From the NCBI RefSeq assembly GCF_042695135.1, contig NZ_CP170547.1, positions 1,054,001-1,118,000 of the forward strand: a stretch of 64,000 nucleotides of DNA, read 5' to 3'. This document shows positions 1 to 7,196 of the stretch, in pieces. Positions within the stretch are counted from its first letter, which is position 1, and the number at the start of each line of letters is the position of its first letter. Source of the stretch: Epilithonimonas sp042695135. GTDB taxonomy: Bacteria; Bacteroidota; Bacteroidia; Flavobacteriales; Weeksellaceae. Below the pieces are notes generated by a model, which had not been told where the DNA came from, did not search any database, and worked only from the letters and a program-made list of their open reading frames with translations. Made by a program: the position numbers and the translations under genes.

Positions 1-235
1 GCTTAGTTAATTTGCTTTTTAAGTTAGCTGCTTTATTCTTGTGAATAATATTTTTCTTAGCTAATTTGTCAAGTAAAGAGATTACTCTTGGTAATTGCTC
101 TACTGCTACTGCTTTGTCTGCTTCTGTTCTAAGAGACTTCAAAGCTGTTCTTGCAGTCTTGTGATTGTATTTATTACGAAGTCTTCTAACTTCGTTTTGT
201 CTGATTCTTTTAAGTGCTGATTTATGATTTGCCAT
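1..235 (-). CDS. rpsT: 30S ribosomal protein S20 (3' end outside window)
   Basis: This is a small basic protein that binds 16S rRNA early in 30S assembly. The minus-strand frame starts at ATG 235 with MANHKSALKRIRQNEVRRLR and runs for 78 codons to the window edge without a stop. The family is usually about 84 residues, so only a few residues are missing. The arginine- and lysine-rich helices and the opening MANHKSA are diagnostic. A very good promoter lies 19 bases upstream of the start, so the gene looks monocistronic. Confidence 0.96.
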   Translation of the reverse strand, partial: MANHKSALKRIRQNEVRRLRNKYNHKTARTALKSLRTEADKAVAVEQLPRVISLLDKLAKKNIIHKNKAANLKSKLTK

Positions 236-253
236 AACGTTCAAATGTGGGTG

Positions 254-284
254 CAAAGATAAAAACTAAATTTTAATTTGCAAA
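254..284 (-). promoter_or_regulatory. Consensus Bacteroidetes promoter for rpsT
   Basis: Reading the minus strand, TTTG (281-284) is followed by a 19-base spacer and TATCTTTG (254-261), a full match to the TTTG-N19-TAnnTTTG pattern of the primary sigma factor in this phylum. The start codon at 235 leaves a leader of roughly 12-15 nt. Confidence 0.85.
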
Positions 285-465
285 CTTTTTTTTGAAAAAA
301 TTTAAAAATTTATTTGCTGCCTTTTTGAAAGTATAATAGATCAGTTAAGGTCTATGGATAAAGAAAAATTTCTTCATTTCTCCCTTAAGGCGGTGCAAAA
401 ATATAAATATTTTTTAAAAATAAAAATTTTTGAGAGATTTTTTATAAAATTTTAGAAACTGAGTG

Positions 466-1281
466 CTAAATGTTCCCGATTACGAACATGTTTTCCATTG
501 TAGGAGTCGCACTGCCGCCTTGTTTTTCAAGAGTTATGGCAAAAGCTTGTGCTTTCTGGATATTGGCTAAAACAGCTCTTGTGTCCTTTTCTGCAGTGTA
601 CATTCCGGCGTTCACAGGTTTTCCATCTACAAGTGCCCAAAGCTGGTATTGCATTCCCTTCGGTGCTTTTGGAAGACTTTCCGCGTTCAGATAAACGTCT
701 TTAGAATTTGAATCCCAATAGACCATTGCTTTTGAATCCGGATGTTTTTCGACACCTTTCAATGGAACAGAGATAATGTCCGGGTTAGATAAAATTGCCA
801 ACTTCTCCTGAGAGTTCTTCAAAGCCAGATCCTGAGATTTTTTCTCGGCTTGCAATTGTGCAATTTCCTTTTTGTTATTAGAAATATCATTGATCCAGAA
901 AAAATTTCCAATAATGCTTACAAAAAACAGAACCGAAGCTGCAATCGCATACTTTTGCCATTTAATGGCTTTATTAGGATATATTTCTTGGGTGATCTCG
1001 CCAATTTTAAATTCCGGCTTTTCAGAAATTACAGGTTTGCTTTCTTCAACAGTTTGTTCCTGCTGAATTTTGGTCCAGATTTTGATTTCCAGGTCGTCAG
1101 GTGGTGTTACAGCTTGTGCTGTAGCCAGATCTTCCAAAGTTTTTTGTGCTTCTTCGAATGCTGATCTCACTTCAGCACTATTCTTCATGACACACTCCAA
1201 AATGCCTGCCTCCTCAGGAGAAGCAAGACCTAGAATATAAGATTCTAAGATTCCGGATGATATGTATTCTTCTATGTTCAC
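466..1281 (-). CDS. RskA-type anti-sigma factor, membrane anchored
   Basis: The 271-residue protein is predicted to hold the neighbouring ECF sigma factor inactive at the inner membrane. It has a cytoplasmic N-terminal region of about 110 residues, one membrane helix (about 111-131, YAIAASVLFFVSIIGNFFWI), a short coiled coil, and a periplasmic RskA-like C-terminal domain (about 165-270) with the typical YQLWALVDGKPVNAG and ITLEKQGGSATPT elements. It lacks the zinc HxxxCxxC motif of ZAS-type anti-sigmas. The start is GTG at 1281, one base after the sigma-factor stop codon, so translation is probably coupled. Activation by regulated proteolysis is known for RskA and only inferred here. Confidence 0.88.
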   Translation of the reverse strand: MNIEEYISSGILESYILGLASPEEAGILECVMKNSAEVRSAFEEAQKTLEDLATAQAVTPPDDLEIKIWTKIQQEQTVEESKPVISEKPEFKIGEITQEIYPNKAIKWQKYAIAASVLFFVSIIGNFFWINDISNNKKEIAQLQAEKKSQDLALKNSQEKLAILSNPDIISVPLKGVEKHPDSKAMVYWDSNSKDVYLNAESLPKAPKGMQYQLWALVDGKPVNAGMYTAEKDTRAVLANIQKAQAFAITLEKQGGSATPTMENMFVIGNI

Positions 1282-1282
1282 T

Positions 1283-1852
1283 TTATTTATAATCTTTTAA
1301 GAGATCTTTCAATTTGATAAGAGCAGTGCGCATCTTGGTTTTAATTGTACCTAACGGGATTTTTAGTTTTTCAGATATTTCGTTTTGAGTGTAACCTTGA
1401 TAATAAGCCAAATCGATCATTTCGCGTTTATCGGATTCCAAATTACACAGAACATCCGTAAAACCAATAAAATCCGAAGACTTATTAGTTGTTGAGAGTT
1501 CCGTACTGTTATATACGAAATCTGGAAGTGATTGGTTTTTAAGTTCGTTTTGGAAAGACTTGGATTTCAGATAATCAATTGCGGTATTTCTTGCAATGTT
1601 GATCATCCAGGTATAGAATCTTCCTTTCAGAGCATCATATTGATGGATAGAATTCCAGATTTTGACAAAAACATCCTGAATTACTTCTTCAGTATATTCT
1701 TTGGACTGTACTATTCTGAAAATGACACCATACAATGCACCAGAGTAGTGATTGTATAAGTGCTTGAAACCTGCTTCGCTTTTTTTTCTCAGCAGTTCCA
1801 GAAGCTCATCTTCAGAATAAGTTGTTTTAATAATGAGTAATTTACAATTCAA
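1283..1852 (-). CDS. ECF RNA polymerase sigma factor
   Basis: The protein has the two-domain layout of ECF sigma factors. Region 2 (about 25-95) holds LYGVIFRIVQSKEYTEEVIQDVFVK-like sequence and WMINIARN; region 4 (about 130-185) has the helix-turn-helix YTQNEISEKLKIPLGTIKTK. It should direct polymerase to a small regulon and is paired with the RskA-like gene just downstream. The start is uncertain: the outer boundary given is a TTG, there is no ATG in the first part of the frame, and that TTG is the tail of a promoter-like TATATTTG. ATT at 1834 or 1831 is an alternative and would give a protein of about 182 residues. Confidence 0.9.
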   Translation of the reverse strand: MNCKLLIIKTTYSEDELLELLRKKSEAGFKHLYNHYSGALYGVIFRIVQSKEYTEEVIQDVFVKIWNSIHQYDALKGRFYTWMINIARNTAIDYLKSKSFQNELKNQSLPDFVYNSTELSTTNKSSDFIGFTDVLCNLESDKREMIDLAYYQGYTQNEISEKLKIPLGTIKTKMRTALIKLKDLLKDYK

Positions 1853-1857
1853 ATATA
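1850..1857 (-). promoter_or_regulatory. Possible -7 element for the sigma/anti-sigma operon
   Basis: TATATTTG on the minus strand fits TAnnTTTG exactly. If it is used, transcription starts about seven bases further on, inside the annotated reading frame, which argues against TTG 1852 as the start codon. No clear TTG was found at the -33 position. Confidence 0.45.
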
Positions 1858-1964
1858 GAAAAATTATACCAATAATGATTTATTATTCCATTTTGTTGAA
1901 TTTTCATTAATTTAAGATTAATAGTTGTACAATTTGGGCGCCTTCATCCGTCTTCCGTTCCCGC

Positions 1965-2028
1965 TTTTTTGCCATTGCGAATCACCGGAATCATTCAATT
2001 AGATTTCAACAATCGCAATGACAAAAAG
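1965..2028. repeat. Dispersed palindromic intergenic repeat, copy 1
   Basis: Inverted arms read TTTTTTGCCATTGCGA (1965-1980) and TCGCAATGACAAAAAG (2013-2028), separated by 32 bases. A second copy of the same arms occurs at 54098-54162. The surrounding bases (CCCGCT before, a GGGGC-rich tail after) are also similar in both. Such TCATTGCGA repeats are common between genes in Chryseobacterium-like genomes. The rest of the 400-bp gap from 1853 to 2255 has no gene that I can support. Confidence 0.75.
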
Positions 2029-2067
2029 AGCTCCACTCAAGCCGGGGCGCGCTTCGCATATCAGGAA

Positions 2068-2083
2068 ATTTTCACGTGAAATC
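2068..2083. other. parS-like palindrome
   Basis: The 12-base palindrome TTTCACGTGAAA (2070-2081) equals the core of the widespread ParB site TGTTTCACGTGAAACA, but the outer two bases on each side differ. The exact 12-mer would be rare by chance in 64 kb. parA and parB are in this window at 49-51 kb. Binding is unproven. Confidence 0.35.
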
Positions 2084-2255
2084 ACTTTTCTAAGTTCCTG
2101 GCAATTTCTGGGAATTTAATCTTATTTAAGTCTATACCCCTTTGTGAACTTTTAAATGTTATTCATAAAACCTTAGTGTACTTTGTGTTCAATTTCTTCC
2201 CATGAAAAATCCAAAAAATCTTATTACTCGTAAATAACTATAAATATTTACGACA

Positions 2256-2771
2256 ATGAAAAAGATTAAAAAAATATTCCTAGTAAGTTCCGTCGCTTTG
2301 ATGCAAGGGAACATCGCCGCTCAGTCAGCCAACTTCAAAACCAAAAATCCATACTACTCAAAAACCGAAACAACACCACTAAAAGTCAGCAATGCCGAAT
2401 GGAAGAAGATTCTGAAGCCGGAACTCTATCAAGTAGCAAGAGAAGCGGCAACAGAAACGGCCTTCACAGGGAAGTTTTATGAATTTGATGAAAAAGGAAC
2501 CTATTACTGTGCAGTTTGCGGTAATGCATTATTTCTTTCGACTTCGAAGTTTGCAACCACGTGTGGCTGGCCATCATTCTACGAGCCAATCAGAAAAAAT
2601 AGCGTGATCTACAAAAAAGACGATTCTCATAATATGACAAGAACAGAAGTACTTTGCGGAAGATGCGATTCTCACCTGGGACATATCTTCGATGATGGAC
2701 CGAAACCAACCGGAAAACGCTTCTGTATGAATTCGGTTTGTTTGGATTTTGTTCCAATTGCTAAAAAATAA
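2256..2771 (+). CDS. msrB: Peptide-methionine (R)-S-oxide reductase, exported
   Basis: MsrB reduces the R epimer of methionine sulfoxide in oxidised proteins. The 171-residue protein has an N-terminal signal peptide (cleavage near 22-25), so it should repair envelope proteins. The structural zinc cysteines are visible as CAVC (85/88) and CGRC (134/137). GWPSF is at 104-108 and the catalytic cysteine is in RFCMNS (C157). C103 is a candidate resolving cysteine. It lies next to a sigma/anti-sigma pair and exported ferritin-like proteins, which fits an oxidative-stress role; that link is inferred. Confidence 0.93.
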   Translation: MKKIKKIFLVSSVALMQGNIAAQSANFKTKNPYYSKTETTPLKVSNAEWKKILKPELYQVAREAATETAFTGKFYEFDEKGTYYCAVCGNALFLSTSKFATTCGWPSFYEPIRKNSVIYKKDDSHNMTRTEVLCGRCDSHLGHIFDDGPKPTGKRFCMNSVCLDFVPIAKK

Positions 2772-2881
2772 TAATTTGATTTACAGTTGTTTAAAAATTA
2801 TTTTCAAATTTTTAAATCCAAAAACAAACTAACCTCGTAACTGCAATTAACACACAATATATTAATATAAAAATAAAGAAA

Positions 2882-3451
2882 ATGAACTCAAGAACAAAAA
2901 TCGCAGCTTTCGGAATGATCGCATTATCATTCGCTTTCAGTGGAAATGCAGCTGCACAGGCAATGAAAGAAAAGACAGTAATGGTTGGTGGCGCAGCAAT
3001 GTATCCTTCCAAAAATATTGTTGAAAATGCAATGAACTCCAAAGATCACACAACGCTTGTTGCAGCAGTAAAAGCAGCCGGATTGGTAGAAACATTACAA
3101 GGTAAGGGTCCGTTTACGGTCTTAGCTCCCACAAACGAAGCTTTCGCAAAACTTCCAAAAGGAACAGTTGAAAACTTAGTAAAACCTGAAAACAAAGAAA
3201 CTTTAACCAAGATATTAACCTATCATGTTTTAGCAGGGAAATACAGTGCAAAACAAATCTGGGCGGCTGTAAAAGCAGGCAATGGAAAAGCAATGATGAA
3301 AACTGTAGAAGGTGAAGATCTTACTTTCTGGACAAAAGGAAGTGATCTGTATGTAAAAGATGCAAAAGGAAACAACGCAAAAGTGACCATCGCAGATGTG
3401 AATCAGTCAAATGGTGTGATCCACGTGATCGATACTGTTCTTATGCCTTAA
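2882..3451 (+). CDS. Secreted fasciclin (FAS1) domain protein
   Basis: This 189-residue protein has a signal peptide (about 1-26) and one FAS1 domain (about 45-188). The two conserved FAS1 elements are present: GPFTVLAPTNEAFAKLP and, at the end, ANGVIHVIDTVLMP-like sequence (here SNGVIHVIDTVLMP). FAS1 domains mediate adhesion or ligand binding outside the cell. It follows msrB after 110 bases and is followed by a hairpin terminator. In Mycobacterium tuberculosis the SigK/RskA pair controls the fasciclin proteins MPT70 and MPT83, so proximity to an RskA-type pair here is suggestive. Confidence 0.93.
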   Translation: MNSRTKIAAFGMIALSFAFSGNAAAQAMKEKTVMVGGAAMYPSKNIVENAMNSKDHTTLVAAVKAAGLVETLQGKGPFTVLAPTNEAFAKLPKGTVENLVKPENKETLTKILTYHVLAGKYSAKQIWAAVKAGNGKAMMKTVEGEDLTFWTKGSDLYVKDAKGNNAKVTIADVNQSNGVIHVIDTVLMP

Positions 3452-3461
3452 TAATGATCTG

Positions 3462-3497
3462 AAACCAGCATGATTCACTATGCTGGTTTTTATTTTT
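3462..3497 (+). terminator. Rho-independent terminator after the fasciclin gene
   Basis: The stem AAACCAGCAT / ATGCTGGTTT with an eight-base loop is followed by a T-rich run. It separates the fasciclin gene from the ferritin-like pair 26 bases downstream, so those two genes probably have their own promoter or depend on read-through. Confidence 0.8.
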
Positions 3498-3522
3498 TAA
3501 ACCAAACTTTAAAAATAATATT

Positions 3523-4233
3523 ATGAAAAAAACAATCAGTGTATCCAATAGTGCAGCCACCTTGGATACCAACAGAAGAAACTTTTTGAAACTTAGCGGT
3601 GTTGGTCTTGCGATTGCAGGTCTTGCGCTTGTAGGCTGTAATGATGATGATATGATCATCAATCCAGGAGGTAGTGTTTTCGATCTTGGAACGGGCGATG
3701 TAGGCGTGCTTAATTATGCTTATGCTCTTGAACAATTAGAGGCAGATTTCTACACTAAAGTAGTCAACAGCTTCTACACAGGAATATCAGATACTGAAAA
3801 ACAAGTTTTTACAGACCTGTATCACCACGAAGTGATCCACAGAGATTTTTTCAAAGCAGCAATCGGCGGTGCTGCTCCGAACAGTATATTACCAACTTTG
3901 GAATTCCAATATCCTAATGTAGACTTTAAAAGCAGAGCTTCTGTTCTTGCAACAGCAAAAGCTTTGGAAGATACTGGTGTTGCAGCTTATAATGGTGCAG
4001 GAAAATATATCACCAATCCGGATTATCTGGTAATTGCAGGTAAAATTGTTTCTGTTGAAGCAAGACACGCTTCTGCAATCAGAGATCTTATCAATCCAAA
4101 ATCCGCAGATTTCTCCGGAGATGATGTAATCAATGCTATGGGATTGGATGTTGCAAAAGAACCGAAAGATATTGTTGCCGCAGCCGGAGGATTTATCAAA
4201 ACGCCATTTACCTGGAAAGAGAGAGGCATTTAA
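3523..4233 (+). CDS. Ferritin-like domain lipoprotein with Tat-type signal
   Basis: The 236-residue protein belongs to the Ferritin_2 (desiccation-related) group. The N terminus has a twin-arginine motif, NRRNFLKLSG, followed by a hydrophobic stretch and a lipobox ending LALVGC (Cys 39), so it is predicted to be exported folded by Tat and lipidated. Four-helix di-iron type ligands are visible: EQLEADFY, YHHEVIHRDF, ALEDTGVAAY and SVEARHASAIRDL. Its substrate is unknown; iron or peroxide handling is inferred. It is the first gene of a tandem pair. Confidence 0.87.
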   Translation: MKKTISVSNSAATLDTNRRNFLKLSGVGLAIAGLALVGCNDDDMIINPGGSVFDLGTGDVGVLNYAYALEQLEADFYTKVVNSFYTGISDTEKQVFTDLYHHEVIHRDFFKAAIGGAAPNSILPTLEFQYPNVDFKSRASVLATAKALEDTGVAAYNGAGKYITNPDYLVIAGKIVSVEARHASAIRDLINPKSADFSGDDVINAMGLDVAKEPKDIVAAAGGFIKTPFTWKERGI

Positions 4234-4262
4234 TTCATTATTAATTTCAAAAATTTACTATT

Positions 4263-5075
4263 ATGAACATTCTTAGAATATTAGATAAGCTCTCCAACGA
4301 CAAATTCTTTACAGGAGAAGCTTCAAGGTTACAAACTTTAACCAGCATTGCTGATTTTGGTAAAAAAGCAGCAGTGGCATCTGTACCACTTGGATTAGGC
4401 GTGCTAATGTCAACACCAGCACATGCAGAAACAACAAGTGCAACTTCTTCAGCAGCATTAAAAACGCCTTTGACAGATGCATTGCAACTGGCATTGACAT
4501 TAGAATATCTGGAAGACGAATATTACCGTATTGGCCTTGCAACTGCCGGACTTATCCCAACTGCCGACAGAACAGTTTTTTCTCAGATCTCAAAACACGA
4601 AACCGCACACGTTGCTTTCCTGAAAAGTGCATTGACATCTTTAGGAACAGCACCTGCAAATAAACCAACCTTCGACTTTACAGCTGGAGGTAATTTTACA
4701 CCTTTTACAGATTATCAGCAGTTTTTGACATTGGCTCAGGCTTTTGAAGATACAGGTGTAAGAGCATATAAAGGACAAGCTGGAAACGTCATGTCTAACA
4801 AAGATGTTTTAACAGCAGCTCTTCAGATTCACTCGGTTGAAGCAAGACACGCTTCTCAGGTTAGAAGAATGAGAGCAAACAAAGGCTGGATAGAATTGGC
4901 AAACGGAGGCAATATGCCGGCTGCAACCAATCCTGTTTATGCTGGTGAAGGTGTTACTGTTCAGGCAGGTTTCAATACAGCGACTGCGTTTGGTGCAGAA
5001 GCGGGATCTGCTGCTTATGACGAAGTTTTAAGCGGAAGTGACGCGGCAGCCATTGCAGGATTATTTATCGCATAG
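4263..5075 (+). CDS. Exported ferritin-like domain protein
   Basis: This 270-residue protein is a paralogue of the preceding gene and lies 29 bases after it. The Ferritin_2 helices are seen as LEYLEDEYYR, KHETAHVAFL, AFEDTGVRAYKG and SVEARHASQVRRMR, with the same Glu and His spacing. The N terminus has a long signal-like region that ends near TPAHAE (about residue 55), but its twin-arginine position reads ASRLQTL, so Tat export is doubtful. The C-terminal 60 residues (Ala/Gly-rich) are outside the ferritin fold. A strong terminator follows. Confidence 0.86.
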   Translation: MNILRILDKLSNDKFFTGEASRLQTLTSIADFGKKAAVASVPLGLGVLMSTPAHAETTSATSSAALKTPLTDALQLALTLEYLEDEYYRIGLATAGLIPTADRTVFSQISKHETAHVAFLKSALTSLGTAPANKPTFDFTAGGNFTPFTDYQQFLTLAQAFEDTGVRAYKGQAGNVMSNKDVLTAALQIHSVEARHASQVRRMRANKGWIELANGGNMPAATNPVYAGEGVTVQAGFNTATAFGAEAGSAAYDEVLSGSDAAAIAGLFIA

Positions 5076-5104
5076 AAAACGAATGATGCGAATTGATTTA
5101 TTAG

Positions 5105-5136
5105 TCCTTTCCCTTAGTTGGGAAAGGATTTTTTTA
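5105..5136 (+). terminator. Terminator of the ferritin-like pair
   Basis: Perfect nine-base stem TCCTTTCCC (5105-5113) / GGGAAAGGA (5120-5128) followed by TTTTTTT. Confidence 0.9.
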
Positions 5137-5184
5137 TGATTAATAAACTCAATAAAGGACTAATTCTGATCCAGTTTTCTGTAT

Positions 5185-6252
5185 TTAGGGAATTATTTTT
5201 TCTTTTTTCAATTTATCAAATAAATCCAGAAAGGAATCTAAAGTGCTTTTGAATGTTGTAAATCCTGCATTCCTGCTTTTTCCCATATCTGTCATCACCT
5301 CAATCGGACGTCCCAGATCAAGGTCTGTATGCCAGGCAGAAGCTATTCTATATAGATTGCCTTCTTCAAGATGATGTTTTTCCGCAATATCTTTCCAGAG
5401 TTTTTGATCGTTTTGGAGTTCTTGTTCAAGTGGTCTTATTTCGTTTTTGTACCCTTCAAATTCGATTTGAAAATAATCTGCAATTTTCACCCAAAGCCAT
5501 TTCCAACGGAATATATCTCCATTTGTAATGTTAAAAGCTTGATTCTTTGCAGTTTCAGTTGTAGCAGCCCAGATAAGTTGCTTTGCCAGAACTTTTGCAT
5601 CCGTAACATCTGATAATCCATTCCATTGTGCGGAGGATCCCGGAAAGATGAATTTCCTGCCTGTCTCTTTGCAGATACTGGCATACACTGCTAATGTTGT
5701 TCCCATATTCATCAGATTCCCAACCGCATATCCGATCACAGTATGTGGTCTGTGAATACTCCAGGTGAAATTGTCTCTTTCTGCCGCTTCATAAACGGCA
5801 TCTTCCTGGGCATAGTAAAAATTAGGATATTCCAGACGTGGCTGTTCTTCCCGCAAAGGTGTTTCGGGTAAAAATCCTGATTTTGCATAAGCTTCAAATG
5901 GTCCTAAATAATGTTTCAGACCTGTAACCAACGCCACGTGCCGGATGCTTTTTTTAGGTGATAAAACATTCAATAAATTTCGTACCAGCGCACTGTTTAC
6001 TTTAATATTGTCTTCCTCTGTGTCATTTCGCATCCAAGTGGTAAAGAATATGTGGGTGGGGGAGATGTTTTCTAATGCTTTTTCGAGATTTTCTATATCT
6101 AAAAGATCAGCTTTCACAGGAATCAAACCTGAGATGTTTGAGTTGGGATTTCTAGCCAAACCGTAAGTTGTCCAGCCTTCTGAAAGCAGTTCATGAGCGA
6201 GATTGCTTCCGGTAATTCCTGTGGAACCAACTACTAATGCAATATTTTCCAT
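5185..6252 (-). CDS. PRISE-type SDR reductase (progesterone 5-beta-reductase/iridoid synthase-like)
   Basis: This NAD(P)H-dependent reductase of the extended short-chain dehydrogenase type has 355 residues, usual for the family. The N-terminal Rossmann motif reads GSTGITGSNLA. The atypical active-site motif NFYYAQED (not YxxxK) and the following SIHRPHTVIGYAVGNLMN are hallmarks of PRISE enzymes, which reduce activated C=C bonds. The native substrate cannot be told. The ATG at 6252 is preferred over an upstream TTG (6258). A Crp/Fnr-type regulator lies directly upstream on the same strand. Confidence 0.85.
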   Translation of the reverse strand: MENIALVVGSTGITGSNLAHELLSEGWTTYGLARNPNSNISGLIPVKADLLDIENLEKALENISPTHIFFTTWMRNDTEEDNIKVNSALVRNLLNVLSPKKSIRHVALVTGLKHYLGPFEAYAKSGFLPETPLREEQPRLEYPNFYYAQEDAVYEAAERDNFTWSIHRPHTVIGYAVGNLMNMGTTLAVYASICKETGRKFIFPGSSAQWNGLSDVTDAKVLAKQLIWAATTETAKNQAFNITNGDIFRWKWLWVKIADYFQIEFEGYKNEIRPLEQELQNDQKLWKDIAEKHHLEEGNLYRIASAWHTDLDLGRPIEVMTDMGKSRNAGFTTFKSTLDSFLDLFDKLKKEKIIP

Positions 6253-6344
6253 AATCAATTATTTATTTACAAAAGTAGAAATACCGGAGCCGGAAAAACT
6301 TGACATAGATCATGAGTTTGTCTTGGCTTAAATCAGATTTCAAT

Positions 6345-6923
6345 TTATCCAAGTGAAATTTTCTTTCTTATTCTGCTGATGGTTTCAGGACTTAAACCTA
6401 AGTAGGAAGCTATTAATGCATGTGAAAGTTTTTGAGTGATTTCAGGATGTTTTTTCACGAGTTGAAGATATTTTTCTTCTGCCGTAAAAGTGTTGGAAAT
6501 AATCAGCCTTTGATCTTTTGTGATTAAACTGCTTTGATATAATAGTCTGAAATAACGATCCATAACGGGAATCTGCAAAGTCAATTCTTCATAATTGTCA
6601 CGACTTATCAGAAGTAATTCTGAATCCTCAATAGCATCAATATTTAAAACAGCTTTTTCTTCATTCAGAAAACTATTGAGATCTGAAATCCACCAGCCTT
6701 CAAAAGCAAATAGATTGATACGTTCAATTCCCTTTTCATCCAGTATGTAAGATTTTAAAATACCTTTGCTCACAAACGCCAGATATCTGCAAATATCACC
6801 TTCTTGTAACAGATATTGCTTTTTGCCAAGTTTTTTCTGAGTGAAAAAAGATTTTAACAATTCGATTTGTTTTTCATCGATATCGACCTTTTCCTGAATA
6901 TGGGATAGTAAAATATCAAACAT
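6345..6923 (-). CDS. Crp/Fnr-family transcriptional regulator
   Basis: The 192-residue protein has an N-terminal cyclic-nucleotide-binding beta barrel (about 20-115, with KKQYLLQEGDICRYLAFVS) and a short C-terminal winged helix (LSHALIASYLGLSPETISRI, about 165-187). There is no cysteine cluster of the FNR type. Many small Bacteroidetes members of this family do not bind cAMP. It may control the reductase gene 90 bases downstream; this is inferred only from position. Confidence 0.88.
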   Translation of the reverse strand: MFDILLSHIQEKVDIDEKQIELLKSFFTQKKLGKKQYLLQEGDICRYLAFVSKGILKSYILDEKGIERINLFAFEGWWISDLNSFLNEEKAVLNIDAIEDSELLLISRDNYEELTLQIPVMDRYFRLLYQSSLITKDQRLIISNTFTAEEKYLQLVKKHPEITQKLSHALIASYLGLSPETISRIRKKISLG

Positions 6924-7020
6924 AAAAATCTTTTATAATTATATAAAGATATAGTTAATATTGCTTTGACTTCTAATTTTTCTATTTATCGAAGTAATAA
7001 TATATGAAAATATGCAATAT

Positions 7021-7046
7021 AAAAAGCCCTTTTCAAGGGCTTTTGT
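7021..7046 (-). terminator. Terminator downstream of tRNA-Glu
   Basis: Read on the minus strand, AAAAGCCCTT and AAGGGCTTTT form a hairpin with a very small loop and a T-run, 20 bases after the tRNA 3' end. Confidence 0.8.
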
Positions 7047-7065
7047 TTGTATTTGTGGTAATTTG

Positions 7066-7137
7066 TAGCCTATAGGGGAATCGAACCGCTGTTGCAAGAA
7101 AGAAAATCTTGAGTCCTGACCACTAGACGAATAGGCC
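7066..7137 (-). tRNA. tRNA-Glu (anticodon UUC), atypical, possibly a pseudo-tRNA
   Basis: Cloverleaf on the minus strand. The acceptor stem is GGCCTAT/ATAGGCT with discriminator A. The D-arm contains TCTAGTGGTCAGGA. The anticodon stem is CAAGA/TCTTG around the loop TTTTCTT, giving anticodon TTC. The T-loop is TTCGATT. CCA is not encoded. Two oddities stand out. Position 37 is U where almost all tRNAs have a purine. The T-stem reads AGCGG against CCCCT, a C-C mismatch at 51-63. It could be a decayed extra copy or a real but unusual tRNA. Confidence 0.82.
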
Positions 7138-7196
7138 GTTTGGTATTGTGGACTGCAAAAATAAAGACTTTAAACAGTTCTGGCAAATGATTTTAT

